Assembly (NCBI GenBank): GCA_000310025.1
Contig: FN649739.1
Coordinates: 884,918 to 948,917 of the forward strand
Direction of reading: 5' to 3'
Source: Ectocarpus siliculosus
Taxonomy: Eukaryota > Sar > Phaeophyceae > Ectocarpales > Ectocarpaceae
DNA length: 64,000 bases
The translations under genes and the position numbers were made by a program. This document shows, piece after piece, positions 10,120 to 21,773 of the stretch. Position 1 is the first letter of the stretch; each line of letters begins with the position of its first letter. The notes beneath the pieces are model-generated. The model made no database searches, was not told the origin of the DNA, and worked only from the letters and a program-made list of their open reading frames with translations.

Positions 10120-11215
10120 ATGTCTTGCTCTCCGTGTCCCCGATTTCCGGGCAAGAAACATATACGCCGATTGCGTCAATGCGCAACCGCCGATGACAGC
10201 AGATAGATGTGGCATAATGTCACGCCAGCTAAGCGGCCGGTTGGCAGCTCCCCGTCACCATGTGGACAGGTAGGCGCACATGGCAGATACCAAGGCTGTT
10301 CCCTCGACCTCGAGGTGTGCACAGAAAACACACCCCGCGGCCGGTTTGTTGTAATCGATTCTCCTCTGTAGCAAGCAACGCGGTCAGATAGATTGCGCCA
10401 AATTGCACAACCTATGCACATGCAGTGCAGCAGATCGCAACAAACCACGGCAGGCCATCAAGCGGCCACTCAGCAGCAGCATGCCATCGCCATTATTTCG
10501 ACGGCATGATCAGATAAGCACAGGGCTTGCCACCGAAGGGAGAGGAAGGAAAGGGTAGTCACTACGCACGAACAAAGGTCACGTTATCGCAAGCAAGTAG
10601 CATGGACAAGGCCAGAGCAGTTTCGCAGAGACCGCCGCGTTCCGACGCGACCCTGCCAGCAATCGAATCGTTGTGGAAGAATGGCCACAGCGCTCACCAA
10701 AACCCTAAAGTCATGGAAATATTGAAGAGCACCACCAAGCATGGGCGGCGCATCACTTGTACATGGATGGACTCGAAAGCCCATCAAGCTGAAGCAAACA
10801 TGCACATGACTCTCCACAAGTGAGTCAGAGGGAGCAAATGTACCCCCCCTCTGAACCCGGTACAAAAACAAATGACTGAAACAAAACAAAGAGGACAGAA
10901 GCACAGAAGAGCAACGCGAACTGCGGTGCACCAGCGAAGGACCGGAGTCCAAATGCTAGACGACTCCACAATGCTATGGAGGAACAGAGAAATAAAAGAG
11001 GGAAGGAAGCAGGTCCGCTGCTCCTTGCTCGCTCACTCACAGTTATTGTTGCATTTCATGTTTTATCCTCTTCATACGCGTTCCGCTGGCCGCGTTCCGC
11101 GCTCACAAGTCGAGAGTGAGAACGGGGGTTGGAACCTTAGTCATACCAACTAACGAAAATACACAATATCCAAGTCATGATCATATAACGCTCATACACT
11201 AGTTGCTCCATCACA
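10120..11215. other. Non-coding stretch, nothing recognised
   Basis: No coding frame with a recognisable domain on either strand. The words TCAAGCGGCCACT and AAGCGGCC recall 9610-9700 and may be debris of the same repeat. Confidence 0.4.
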
Positions 11216-11599
11216 CAAACCCATCCAGCTCTCCCGCGTTAGACAATCGATTCATGTTTTGCCCTCTTGGGTGTCTTCTCCATCAACGACTCTCATCCGG
11301 TTGCGCGTGGGGTGGCAGTGGCCGCGCTCAGTCGGCAGGGAGGCACATCGTTGTGCGCACAAAATTGTGGACACAAACGTTTTTTTCGGTCTATTTTCTC
11401 ACTTGAATATAGAGGGCTTCTTCCTCCGTCCCAAAAAGACTTTTTCAACACATCGAGTTCACAACGACGCGCCTCCCTGCCTGTTGAGTACGTTCACTGC
11501 TGAACCACGCACACCCGGATGAGAGACGTTGATGGAGAAGACACCCAAGAAGACAAAACATGAATCGATGGTCTAGCGGACGAAAGCTGGATAGTTTGG
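11216..11599. mobile_element. Fold-back element with about 144-bp inverted arms
   Basis: The left arm (11216-11359) and the reverse complement of the right arm (11457-11599) match over their whole length with scattered mismatches. Shared stretches include ATCGATTCATGTTTTG, CTTGGGTGTCTTCTCCATCA and CTCTCATCCGG. The arms are separated by a 97-bp loop. This is a non-autonomous fold-back or MITE-like structure. No target duplication was found by eye. Both arms keep the same short open frame (RFMFC.LGCLLHQRLSSGCAW), which is a consequence of the inverted repeat. Confidence 0.75.
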
Positions 11600-12399
11600 T
11601 ACTACTCACGTATCCTCTCAAGCATCCGACGTTTTGCCGTGCGGAGACACAAACCACGTTTTCTCCGTGCCCTCAAAACCACCCCTGTCTGTCTGTTTTT
11701 TGTGCACACTTGACGAGCTCCCGCCATGTATCAGCCGGCAAAACGTTGACACGGTTATCCGGATCCCTCTATGAGCTTGCTACGTTGAGTGTGCGCTGCG
11801 CAGTGGTTGGTGTTTAGGACGGAAGGGAGGGAGGGGCGATCGGCTAATAATCTCGCCGCTCTTGGAGAAGATTTTCGCTACCTGCCCCATTTCAAAATGT
11901 TTGTCAAACATTTTGTCTAACGAGCGACTTTTGCCCCATTTAAAAATGTGTGGGAAGATTTTGCCGAAGAATTTCTCCCATAAAAAGTGAAACAAAATCC
12001 TTATTACGGGTAGGAAAATGGCAAAAATCCAACAGCCCAAATTCCAACAGCGATTCCCGCCGGCCTTTTACAAAATTGGCCCCTTTTCCAACAGCGATCC
12101 TAAAACAGGTTGGGATATCGCTGTTAGAAATAATAGGGGGGGGCACCCCCTGGTCACACCCCGATCGTGCCAGGACGATGAACTACGCCGTCTGCTGGCC
12201 AAACAGAGGCCAGTATCATGAGGTCATGCACAAACCCTCTGCAGGTATCTAAAATTCAGGGCGTTCTGCGTCGTGTTGGCCGCACACTAGCCGAAAACGT
12301 CAACCCTGCCACATTGCTCTACTGACGTTCTTTGCCTTTCGGCCGAAAAGAGCCGTTTTTACGCCTGCTGCATGTGTGACCAGTTGAAAACGCACGCCA
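11600..12399. other. Non-coding stretch
   Basis: No gene seen. CAAACATTTTGTC appears as near-inverted words around 11900-11920 (AAAATGTTTGTCAAACATTTTG, a short palindrome). GCCCCATTT occurs twice at about 11883 and 11932. Confidence 0.4.
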
Positions 12400-13020
12400 G
12401 AGAGAGGCCTTAAGCCGTCGACATCCACAAACTGCAGCCAATGGCGTGTGTTCATACTCATACCCTCTGCTCGCGTACCAGAAACAGAGCGTATTGTCCA
12501 GTTTTGATTGCACACGGCCTGCAAGCGTGAACCAAAGTGTGTTGCGGTGTTGACTTTTTGGTCCATTTTTTTTTGTTCCGCCGCGTGTTTGCTCCATGTG
12601 TCATCCGCGGCCAGTCAAAAACGCATGCCAGACAGAGGCCTTTGGCCGACAACATCCACGAACAGCAGCCAGTGGCGTGTGGTCATACACATACCCTCTG
12701 CTCGCGTCCTGTAAACAGAGCGTATTGTCCAGTTTTGATTACACATTGCACACGGCCTGCAAACGTGAACCGAGGTGTGGTTCGTTGTTGCCTTTTTGGA
12801 CGTTGCCTTTTTTTTCTGCTGCTTGCTCCGAGTCGAGAGTGTGATCAGTGTACAATACAACGCATGCCATCAGAGAGAGGCCTTTGGTCGACGACATCCA
12901 CAAACTGCAGCCGATAACATGCGATGATACACATGCAGGCGACCCATAAACAGGGCGCTCGGTGTCTTGTTGGTCGCACACGAGCCAACACCGTGTACTG
13001 AAGCATGTTGTGACCCACAA
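12400..13020. repeat. Three-copy tandem array, about 210-240 bp period
   Basis: Copies at about 12400-12560, 12612-12800 and 12868-13020. Each holds AGAGAGGCCTT(T)(A/G)G(C/G/T)CG(T/A)C and ACATCCAC(A/G)AAC(T)GCAGCC. The first two share CATACCCTCTGCTCGCGT, CAGAGCGTATTGTCCAG and CACACGGCCTGCAA. The third is the most diverged. The array lies directly beyond the 3' end of the - strand LINE. Confidence 0.8.
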
Positions 13021-13129
13021 GAACATGAATCAGCCTCTTTTTTCCCTTCAGAAAAAAATGTACCTCGAGGAACCGTAAGACGGTCGTTTGGATCTTGATA
13101 ATTTTTTCCGCGCAGGCCACCCCCCCCCG

Positions 13130-16100
13130 ACCGAGAGAAAAACAAATTCTCCGAAATAATGACGCCGTAAGACTCAGCCTTATTTCTCCGTAAATCCCTG
13201 AAAAAGTTGTAATTCCATGTCCCCCCTTCCTTTTGGTCTCCCGTGTTGAAGGCCACGAGGTCCTCTCCTAGACGAGACACCCATTCGCTCTCCTGCCCGC
13301 CCCGGTATCCCACGCCCCCCGCCATCGCTCCTAGCAGCATGCTCTTGGGGAGGCGGTTGTCCTCCATGCGCATAACGAAGCCCGTGAAACACAGTCTCCG
13401 TTTGCGCAAAGTGGCCTCGATGGTTTCCTCGCAGCCGGCCTGGATGAGGGCCTTGGCATAGGACAGGGGGCGGTCTGAGCGTTTCCGCTTGCTCCAGCCG
13501 ATGCACCGTGTCAGGAACTGGCGGTGGGTCACATTGAGCTTCGTGTAGTGGTCCGCTGTTGGCTCCACGAGGCGCACCCGTGAAGGAGAGTCTCCACCAC
13601 TTCAGCCTGGGGTAGCCGGATCTTGAGCTGGCGGTCGGCCCGTCGCCTGTCGTACATCGAAGCACTGTTCCGGCGGTAGCACTTCCACGCTCGGCAACTG
13701 TGCTCGTGATCTCCCGGTCAGCCTTCCCGTCCGCGCAGATGGTACGTCCGAGGTACACAAAACTGATCTGTCTGCTTGTACGTCTGGCCGGGGGCGCTGA
13801 CCGTGAACGGGCGTTCCTCGATCCCTTTCGGCAGCATGCACATGATCTTCGTCTTTGGCTCCGATACCATCAGTCCGAACAGGCCGGCCACGCGCACGAT
13901 GACCGACATCATCTTCTCGAGACTCTTCGGCGAGCGCGAGACGATGGCCGCGTCGTCAGCGTAGAGCGTGGCCCACAGGGCCTCCACGTCCGTCACCACA
14001 GTCGTCTTCTTCCCCGCCGACCTGCCCTTCTTGCCCGTGTACTCCACTTGTGTCCCGGTCTTGACCATGTCCACCGTTACCTTGGGGTCCTTGTCGAACT
14101 CGACCACGGCGACCATGAGCGTCGCGGCAAAGAACAAGTTGAACAGCAGCGGGGCCAGGTTGCATCCCTGTCGGAGGCCTTGGCCCACGTCGAACCATTC
14201 CGAGTACTGCCCGTCGTCCGTTCGCACGCGCGCCCTCATGCCCTCGTGGAAGTGGCGAATGACCGCCAGCATTTTCGGGGGCACGCCGAAGCGTCGGAGC
14301 ACGTCCCACAGTAGGTCTCGGTCCACCGAATCGTACGCCTTGGTGAGGTCGACGAAGCACGCGAAGACCGCAGTACTCTTCTTCCTCGCGAGCTCATGGA
14401 GCCGCTGGATCGCGAACAGATGTCGAGCGTCGACCGGTGTGGGCGGAAACCGCTCTGCTCTTCCGGGAGGATGCCCTTTCGCTCGCAGTAGTGGCTCAGT
14501 CGTGTAGCTACGACCTTAAGCAGCACCTTGCCGGCGTGTGCGACGAGAAAGATGCCCCGGTAGTTGCCGCACTCCATCGTATCCCCCTTCTTGAATAGCA
14601 CTTTGATGGTGGCATCCTTCCACTGCTGTGGTACGTCCCCCGTCTGCCACACGCCCACGACGATGACGTGGAATTCGCGGAGGAGGCCTTGATCTCCGTC
14701 CGGGAAAAGCTTGATCAGCTCAGCCGGTAGGTCGTCCGGCCCGACGGCCTTTCTGGTGGCCATTTCCCGTATCGCTTCCTCAACCTTGAATAGAGATGGG
14801 ATGTCGTCGAGTGGCACGCACGTGGGCCACCGCTTGACCTTGTCAGCCGCATGCAGGTCGATGGTCGGCGCCTTGGTGTTGAGAAGCTTGTGGAACCACC
14901 GCGCCCACCATTGGCGAATAAACGTGGGGTGAAGGACCTTGCCGTCCTCGTCCTTGATGTTCTGAGAGGTGAACGACCTCCTACCTTCGATGTCGATCAT
15001 CTTCAGGTGCCTGCAGAAACCCGCCTGATCCCCCTCGCGGCTCTTCTTCTCGAGCTGCCGTACATAGCCCTCGAAGAACGTTTCCAGTGCTCTCCACCTC
15101 GCGATGCTGCGCTTCTTCCGCGCCGCCTTGAGCATCGCCTTCAGGGTCGCCTCGAAGGCGTTGTTCTTTGAGGCCCCACGCAGTTGCTGCTGGGCCGCCC
15201 TAATCTCTTTAGACGCTTCGGAGATCTCGTGCTGCGCTTCGCTCGTGTACCAGCCTCTCTGCCCTCGTGCGCACCTCGCCGGCGGCGGGTCTCGGCAGCG
15301 GCCGACATTACCATATCCGTCAGCTCGGCGGCGGTCTCTCCCGTTGGCCGCCTGAGCGCCGTGGGCGGAGGGCGGCTGGAGGCCCTGTCTTGGAAGGGGG
15401 TCCGTAGGTGTTTGTCCTTCCTTTACTGCTCGAGGTCGATACGGATCCGGCCGCTTCCGCTTCCCCCCCGCACTCGTCGGTTGGGTGCAACATGGGGGGG
15501 GGGGGCGGACAGTCGTAAGCACGAGGTTGTGGTCAGAGTCCTTGAAGTCGACATGTTTGACGGAGACATTACGCAAGAAACGCCGGTCCGTCTGACGCAT
15601 GAGGATGAAATCGAGGCGGTACTTCTCCTTCCCCTTGTTGGAGCTCTGGAATGTGTGCTGCACTCCACCTTTCGGTGTCCGGAAGTAGGTGTTGATCAGG
15701 GAGAGTTGGTTGTCCAAGGAGTCGTTTCCCGTTGTTGTTCATAGTGTCGCGTCCGTACGCGCCCATAATCTTGGCATCGCAGCACCCGTCTCGCCTGCTG
15801 CCAGTGCGTGCGTTGGCGTCCATTATCACCACGAGATGGTCACGTCTGTGAACCTCCCGCATCGCTGCGTCGAGAGAGTCCAGAAGGAGTCCTTGGCGTT
15901 AACATCACCGCCCGCGGTGGTGCGGACAGTTTCCGTGGGGGCGTACCCCACCACGAAAGTTACTCCGCAGGTGCGGCCAATTTGTAGACCCACCTTCATC
16001 AGCCTCGGGCTAGTGCACTCCACCGTCCTACCTTCCTCGCCCACACTCTCCCACATGGCCTCCTTGATCGCTATGCCCACATCGTGCACGCCCCTCTTGT

Positions 16101-16700
16101 CCTTGGTACCGGCACGGGCGCCACTCCTGATGATCACGTACCCGTCGTGTGCAATTGAACCTTGCCCCTCTCGTCGGGTCTCCTGAAGTCCTATCACATC
16201 ACAGCCGGTCGCGGAACAGATCTGCATGATCGTCATCACGTTGTGACCGATGGGGTTCCTACCGCTGTAGGCTAGCGTGCGTACGTTGAACGTGCCGAGC
16301 GATAGGTCGCCCTCCCGTGCCTTCTTCTTCGCAGCCGCCTTGACTGCCGCTGCGGTCTCCTCTCTCGGCCCGCCTCGCGTTGCGGATGTGCTTTCTTCCG
16401 TATTTTCCGAGCGGCGAGTTTCCTCGCATCAATCCATCTCTGCAGAGCTCAGTTCTTGCCTGTGGTGTTTTGACGAGGAGGGTGCAGCACTCCCTCCCCA
16501 CGGTGCCCGAGGTTGTCTCCCTTCTCCCGCGAGCGGTGCTTACTGACGTGGTGTTACGAATCTCTCTACTCCTCCAGCTTCGTGGGCCACGCTTTCCGCG
16601 ACGGTGGTTGCTAGGTGCAGTTTGCCGCTTTGCATTGCTGCCGCGGGAACAGTGTCCATACACACCTCTCGCCACTACCACCGTCTGTGCATCCTCACCG
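13130..16700 (-). mobile_element. Non-LTR retrotransposon (LINE), EN + RT, inactivated by frame breaks
   Basis: Read on the - strand. The APE-type endonuclease begins with [16 protein letters not shown] (about 16300-16250, open upstream in frame), then [32 protein letters not shown], and the final part LDFILMRQ with DSDHNLVLTTVR (about 15640-15500). The reverse transcriptase follows: [74 protein letters not shown], and the catalytic box [10 protein letters not shown] at about 13950. A C-terminal region (YLGRTI, SYAKALIQAGCEETIEATLR, MRMEDNRLPKSMLLG) ends near 13150. The open pieces are 15826-16239, 15569-15862, 14236-15717, 13718-14326, 13180-13758 and 12870-13577, so at least five frame shifts of mixed sign. 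There is no RNase H and no CCHC knuckle. It belongs to a different family from the + strand LINE at 37.5 kb. Confidence 0.92.
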
Positions 16701-17555
16701 CCGCGCTGAGCCAGCGCGGCGGCGAGTTGCTCCTTGGGACACCACCCGCCTACTATCTGTTGTGGCCTGGTTCGCCCGCGAGGGACTCACTAGGTCGATT
16801 TCGGCCCCGGCCGGGGAGCAGGCCGAGGGGGGAAAATGTAGTGTGTGTATGCATGTATCCCGTCGAAAGGGCAGCGCAATGAATGGAGGCCAATGGTTGG
16901 AACGGTACGTAGTAAATTGTGCACAAGAACCCTTCGCTGGTCGGTGCACGTTCCTCAGGAGGAGTGGATGTAACATCTGCTCTGCCCCTCCCTGCCTCGA
17001 AAAAACGACCCACAAACTAACACTCCACGCATGGTTCTCGGGAGATATGTATGTATGCTTGACGCAGTCGATTGCCGTGCAAACCGGCCACCTGCTGCAT
17101 CGTCGACCTGAGGCTGACTTTTCGCGTCGTGTGGGGTGCGGCGTTGTTGACGACCTGTGGGGGTCCTGAAGTAAGAAAAGGGGGGGGTTGGTTGTTCGGT
17201 AAATCAATCGAACGGGAGAGATCTACGAACATGACAACAACAGACAGACGCGTTCTCAAAAACAGAGACGAGATGTGGCACAAAACTTGCGGGAGGGGCG
17301 GACGGGGCCAAGAGGGACACCACTTCCGAACCACACGAAAATCTGCCAATGGAATCTCAAGACACATCGCCCAAAGAAAAAAACTTGCTTTTAGAGAAGA
17401 AACCAGAGATCGCCTACTCTAAAATCAAGTGAATAGAAGGGAGTTGGGTCAGTGGGGTCACTTTTGGTGGGGTCACGTTTGGTGAGGTCAAAATCGAATT
17501 AGGTCTCGAATTAGGTCTGAGAATTTCCGCAACAGAAAACTGAAGCAAATAGGCT
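16701..17555. other. Non-coding stretch upstream of the LINE
   Basis: Probably the 5' untranslated part of the - strand LINE near 16700-16900, then unrecognised sequence. A short GGGGTCA(C/A)(T/G)TTTGGTG(A/G)GGTCA repeat is at 17455-17490 and ATTAGGTCTCGAATTAGGTCT at 17500-17520. Confidence 0.35.
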
Positions 17556-17672
17556 TCAGAACCGCCTAAAGACACACAGGCCATTTCTGTCCGGATGTGG
17601 GTAGCTCCGGCTCTTTTATTCTTATCGAAATGTGATTTCGAGATCTGATTTCTTCGTTAAGACCTACCCTAT
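17556..17672 (+). repeat. Dispersed repeat R3, copy A (inverted relative to 24.84 kb)
   Basis: About 115 bp. The reverse complement of 24840-24955 matches it through ACACA(GG/GACCG)ACAGGCCATTTCTG, GGGTAG(C/A)TCCG, CTTTTATTCTTAT, CGAAATGTGATTTCGAGAT and CTTCGTTAAGACCTACCC. A third partial copy (AATGTGATTTCGAGATCTGATTCC) lies at 25620-25670. Confidence 0.8.
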
Positions 17673-17675
17673 GTC

Positions 17676-17932
17676 CGGTCGCCCCGGTGGTCTAGTTGAT
17701 ATCCTCGAAACCTTCTAGAGGCCAGGTCAGGGGTTCGACTCCCGGCATATAAGCGATCGTTTCTTGCAAAGTGAGTTTTTCTCTCGCTTCCGCTCCTGGC
17801 CTTAGGTCTAGTGGATAGCGCTAAATCGTGCGTACACAGAGGGGAGAAAGTGCTGAACTCTTCTCGCATTAAAAATCGAAGGCAAAGCGCCGCAGGAGGG
17901 GAGGGTAGAGAGGGGCTCTTCTGTGTGACCAC
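17676..17932 (+). repeat. tRNA-like SINE sequence
   Basis: 17680-17752 carries an A-box-like TGGTCTAGTTG and a perfect B box GGTTCGACTCC at the right spacing. The acceptor ends do not pair and the anticodon arm is irregular, so it is a tRNA-derived sequence and not a tRNA gene. A second A-box-like TAGGTCTAGTGGATAGCG follows at about 17803 with no B box. This is typical of a SINE head or a tRNA pseudogene. Confidence 0.55.
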
Positions 17933-17963
17933 GGGTTAGAGTAAACGGCACTAGTGCTGTGAG

Positions 17964-18662
17964 TAGTGTTGGATATCGATCAATGAATGGATTCGATACG
18001 ATATCGCCCGTGAAGTGTTCGATATCGATATTGGCGGGCGAAGCGAGCCGTTGGTAGCGAGCGAAGCGAGCCGTTAGTGATGGCGAGCGCAGCGAGCCGG
18101 CGGGACCCCGCGGCTGGTGAGGGGGCCCCGCTGGAAGCGCCGCCGGAGGCCAAAAAATTGGAGCAATTTCGCTTCATTTCCCATCAAAATTACCCGAAAA
18201 TAGGCCTCCGAAACCTGCCGTCAGTGTACAGCCAACTGCTTGAAAAAGCAATATGTACGTAGGTAATAGTCTATCTATCTATCATCTACAACGAAAAATG
18301 AGAATCATATTCATCAGCTGATTATTCTACACTACTGCTTAAAGAAGTCAGCGGTATCGCACGCCGCAACAAAAAAAGCAAGCTTGCTTGTCGCAGAAAA
18401 GCCAAGCTCTCACAACAATGAGAGATAAATGGATAGTAGCTGCAGCTACTTCGTTGAATGCGCGCATTTCACTGCGTGCAGCTGCTGTGTGCTGTGTGGT
18501 GTGCAACTGTGGGGGTTCCGTGTGGAACATCGGGGTTCCGTGGAGTATTTATCGATTTAAATATCGAAATATCGAAAAGTTCAAATATTTTCGGTATCCT
18601 ATATCGATACGATAAATCGATACGATATATCGAAAAAATCGATACGATATCCAACACTAATA
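17964..18662. mobile_element. Non-autonomous hAT-like MITE with 8-bp target duplication
   Basis: The left end TAGTGTTGGATATCG and the reverse complement of the right end (the same 15 bases, preceded by TAT) are inverted repeats. The element is bounded by a perfect 8-bp direct repeat GCTGTGAG at 17956-17963 and 18663-18670. An 8-bp duplication with short TIRs is the hAT hallmark. The subterminal zones are rich in ATCGATA/CGATATCG words on both sides. No transposase is inside (699 bp). The interior has GCGAAGCGAGCCG repeats at about 18037-18100. Confidence 0.75.
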
Positions 18663-18737
18663 GCTGTGAGCGCTGATTTGAAGTGAAAAAAAATAAATAA
18701 AGGGCCGTTCCAATCAGAAGGCTTCGTTTTCAAACCC

Positions 18738-19663
18738 CGAACGGTGCGTGGAAAGAAAGTTCTTTTCGCTTGTTCTGCTCGTGATTTCATTGCAAGAAAT
18801 ACGTTTGTTCGCTGATCCACGCTTTTGCTCGGTACACAACAGGTTGACTTGATTTTGCTCACAATAGAGAGGTGTTGAGCGCAAAAAGCACCACCCGACA
18901 CAAAATACAGCCCACTTATAAAGATCCCGTCCACCCGGCCTGCTGTTTTCAGTTTTCAGCAACAACATCAGGCGCAGGGCAGAGTATTGCAACCTTGTTG
19001 TTGCGTGCGATATCTTCAGTTTGCCGGCTCCTTTTTTCACGGTTGGTTGCGACTCCCTCCTTTGACCACCACCTGCCCAAAGGTAGACGAGCTCAACAAT
19101 CATAGCGCGGCAAGGGCGCTGACAGTCAGCATCATATACATGACCAATCCGAAAGAATTAGCGTGTCGGAGGCCCTGTTGCTCTACTGCTGCGTTGTGTC
19201 GTGGATTGGTGCCGCCGTGGATTGATTGGTGTTGCTCTCTCCGACCAAAAACAGGCCATCTCACCGCATTTGGCGGGGTGGCACGGTGGCACGCATCTCT
19301 CACACCCCTTCTTGAACAGCACCCAAGCCCCCAATACCCACGAAGCAGCACGGCGCCGGGAGTGAGTATCATAGAAACAGCCGATGGAATCAGCGCGTTG
19401 GAGGTCTTGGCGCTGCTGGTGTATTGTATGTTTGCTACTATGTGTGATTGAAAAGTATTCTCCAGCACCAACAGCAGCAGTCGAAGACGAGAGCACCACG
19501 CAATATCTCGGTTTGGACCAAGAACGGAATGAACGCGGCTTCTACCGCCTGTCCGTCTCCGTAATAGACCTGGACATGAGTCTGGTACGTGGTGCTAGCG
19601 TTCTCAGTGATGTAACACCGCCGGCGGTGTGCCTGCCCGACCCTTGTGTCATTTTCCCTGATC
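18738..19663 (+). repeat. Dispersed repeat R2, copy A (about 0.9 kb)
   Basis: Matches 22503-23425 in the same orientation over its full length, roughly 80-85% by eye. Shared words include CTCGGTACACAACAGGTTGA, CCGTCCACCCGGCCTG, GGCGCAGGGCAGAGT, CCGAAAGAATTAGCGTGTCG and GAAGACGAGAGCACCACGCA. Both copies keep one open stretch with the same peptide (PAPTAAVEDESTTQ, LDQER.ERGFYRLSVS, ASVL.DVT.PAV). The ends show no clear TIR or target duplication. Confidence 0.85.
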
Positions 19664-20190
19664 GAGGAAACGGGCAAAGGCAAAAAAAATCCGGCGTGCT
19701 CCTGTCCCCGATCGGGTTCCAAAAGCGGGAATTTTTCCGGAAAATCTGCACGCAAGAACCTGTTCGGGGACATTTTTGTGGAATTATTTATCGATTGGAA
19801 CACTCCACATGCAACAAATAATGCACACACACACTACGGTCTGATCCTGAAATACCCGGACGCAATGAGATTTGACGCCTTTCTTGAGCATCAGTTTCCT
19901 TTTTGTGCTGTGTGAAGTGTGAAGTCTCTTGTCCAACCACAGGTGCAGGCTGTTGTTTCGCTTTCCGTTCTTTTTCTCTTGATTAGACTAAATAGCGCTT
20001 TCCCGAGCCAACTCACACAGACAGATTCCAAGCACGCACGATCGCCGGATATTATGCGCACTGAATAGAAGGGCACCTGCGTCGGCATATAAAGCCCGAA
20101 TCCGAATAAATATGGTCAAACAAGCCCACATGTCTACATCCAAATATACATACATGTACTATAACGCGTAAGACGGTATCGGCGTCGGAT
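19664..20190. other. Non-coding stretch between repeats
   Basis: No gene recognised. This is the 3' flank of repeat R2 copy A and the sequences diverge here from copy B. Confidence 0.4.
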
Positions 20191-20192
20191 GC

Positions 20193-20499
20193 GTGATTCA
20201 TTCCTCCTACGAGAACGATAGGAGGTTGTCACCCAATTTTCCTCCCTTGGTTGTCATGACTTGGCGCATTTGTCACTAATTTTGGGCCGTGCCATAACAA
20301 TGGTGACGGAACAAGATTATTGCAGATATCATTGCACCTTGGATCTATCTGTGATTCATGCCTGTGCATCAAAACAATAGGAGGCTGTCACACAATGTTC
20401 TTCCCTTGGTTGTCATGACTTGATGTATTTGTCACCGATATTGGACCGTGCCATAACAGTGGTGACGGAAAAATAAGACTTATGCATATATCATTGCAC
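20193..20499 (+). repeat. Tandem duplication, about 155-bp unit x 2
   Basis: Units 20193-20338 and 20350-20499 share GTGATTCAT(T/G)CCT, ATAGGAGG(T/C)TGTCAC, CCCTTGGTTGTCATGACTTG, CCGTGCCATAACA(A/G)TGGTG and ATATCATTGCAC. Differences are scattered substitutions. Confidence 0.85.
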
Positions 20500-20527
20500 A
20501 CCACACCCACGCACCTGTCGCGCCCAG

Positions 20528-20727
20528 CTTGATTCCAATGGGCTCTAGACATATCATCACTCCCAAGCCCCCGGATTCGTGTTGCTGAATAACTTCTATT
20601 GCCTCCCCTCCCTGTACTCTGCCGCGCAAGACTGCTGCGCGAGTTTTGTGGGCGGCAAGGGGCGCTCCGGCTAGGATTCCAAGATATGAGCACGGGTATT
20701 TGGAAAATATGTATCTCTGAATATTGA
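20528..20727 (-). CDS. Possible orphan exon, hypothetical
   Basis: On the - strand, an acceptor-like AATATTCAG at about 20728 is followed by 200 bases open in a frame with protein-like composition (RYIFSKYPCSYLGILAGAPL, RGRVQGGEAIEVIQQHES, MICLEPIGIKLGAT). It ends at a strong donor-like GTGCGT. A further candidate exon lies upstream between CTTCTCTAG (about 20850) and GTAAGT (about 20775), but the phases of the two pieces do not clearly agree. I recognise no family, and chance openness cannot be excluded. Confidence 0.22.
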
Positions 20728-20729
20728 CG

Positions 20730-21533
20730 GTGCCGCTCGTACAATGATTGAGCCACCCACTCACTTACCCCGCTGCACCGGTCGTCGTTCCGACATACAT
20801 ATCCATCGCACCCCGAGAAAAATGTTTGGGACCGCTCGAAGACGCCTAGAGAAGGAAGGGGAGAGTCGCACCACCAGCGTCCTTATGATGGCCATGAGTT
20901 AGTTGTAGAAGGATAGGAGACCGTGAGTGCCAGCTGGCTGGCTACTATGTTGTCTAATCTACTTTTTTTGGAGAGAGCTGATGAGCTGAGTGGAGTCGAG
21001 AGCGCAGAACATGAACTGCTGCTTTCTCGCTCTTTCCATACACCATGCTGTGCCGGCCTCCGTGTTCCCCACCCCCCGGGCGTACCCTCCAATTGCTGCT
21101 CAAGAAATGAATTGCGCATTATTTCGCACAACGCACGGCACGGTTTGCGATTGTTTCTTTTCCGTTTCGATGCACATGCACAAAGAAACAAAATATGAAG
21201 TCTTCCCGCTGTACGGACGCACACACGCACATCTGGGCATCTGGTCGAAGCACGCATTCCTGCATACACCTGGCGGCGAGCGTGCCACACATCACACCGT
21301 CGAGGAGCACGACCAGCAGCGCAGCGTAGACATCTGATTGTGACAAGACAGATGGCAAATATTGCGTCAGGCTCACAACTTGCCCGCCACATTCGTCCCA
21401 AGCCTTCCGAGTTTCCCGCCCAAGTGAAACCAAGCACAGTCCACCATGACCCAAAACAATAGAGGCGTTGATGGTCATGACATCATGACTTTAATGCGAG
21501 AGTCCCGCCTGCAGCAGCAACAACAGCATCCAC
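20730..21533. other. Non-coding stretch
   Basis: Long open frames on both strands overlap and none shows a domain. No repeats of note. Confidence 0.35.
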
Positions 21534-21773
21534 TTGTTGTTGTTGTTGTTGTTGTCTTGACATTTAAAAACCGTTCCGATCTCTCTCTACCCAGTACCTT
21601 CATATGTCCGTACTGATCCAACACTTGACGCGGTCGATTCCTCCCGTGGTCACAGGCTAACTTACCCTAAAAAGGTACGCTCAAACAAACTGGCCCCGAG
21701 GGGTGTCCGCAAGTCAATAGAAATCAACGACAGATATTCTGGAGTCCTCCGCTCCCTCTGCGCGCTATGCGAA
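21534..21773 (+). repeat. Dispersed repeat R1, copy B
   Basis: Begins with (TTG)n to about 21555 and then matches copy A (9763-10020) at about 90% by eye. Differences include a 3-bp insertion (TCC) after CGGTCGATTCC. No tRNA gene lies at its downstream end. Confidence 0.85.

Noticed and set aside
13180-16239. Programmed frameshifts in the - strand LINE
   Set aside because: At least five breaks of mixed sign at unrelated sites fit ordinary decay of a dead element.
17680-17752. Functional tRNA gene
   Set aside because: The B box is perfect but the acceptor stem does not pair and the anticodon arm is irregular, so it is a tRNA-derived repeat.
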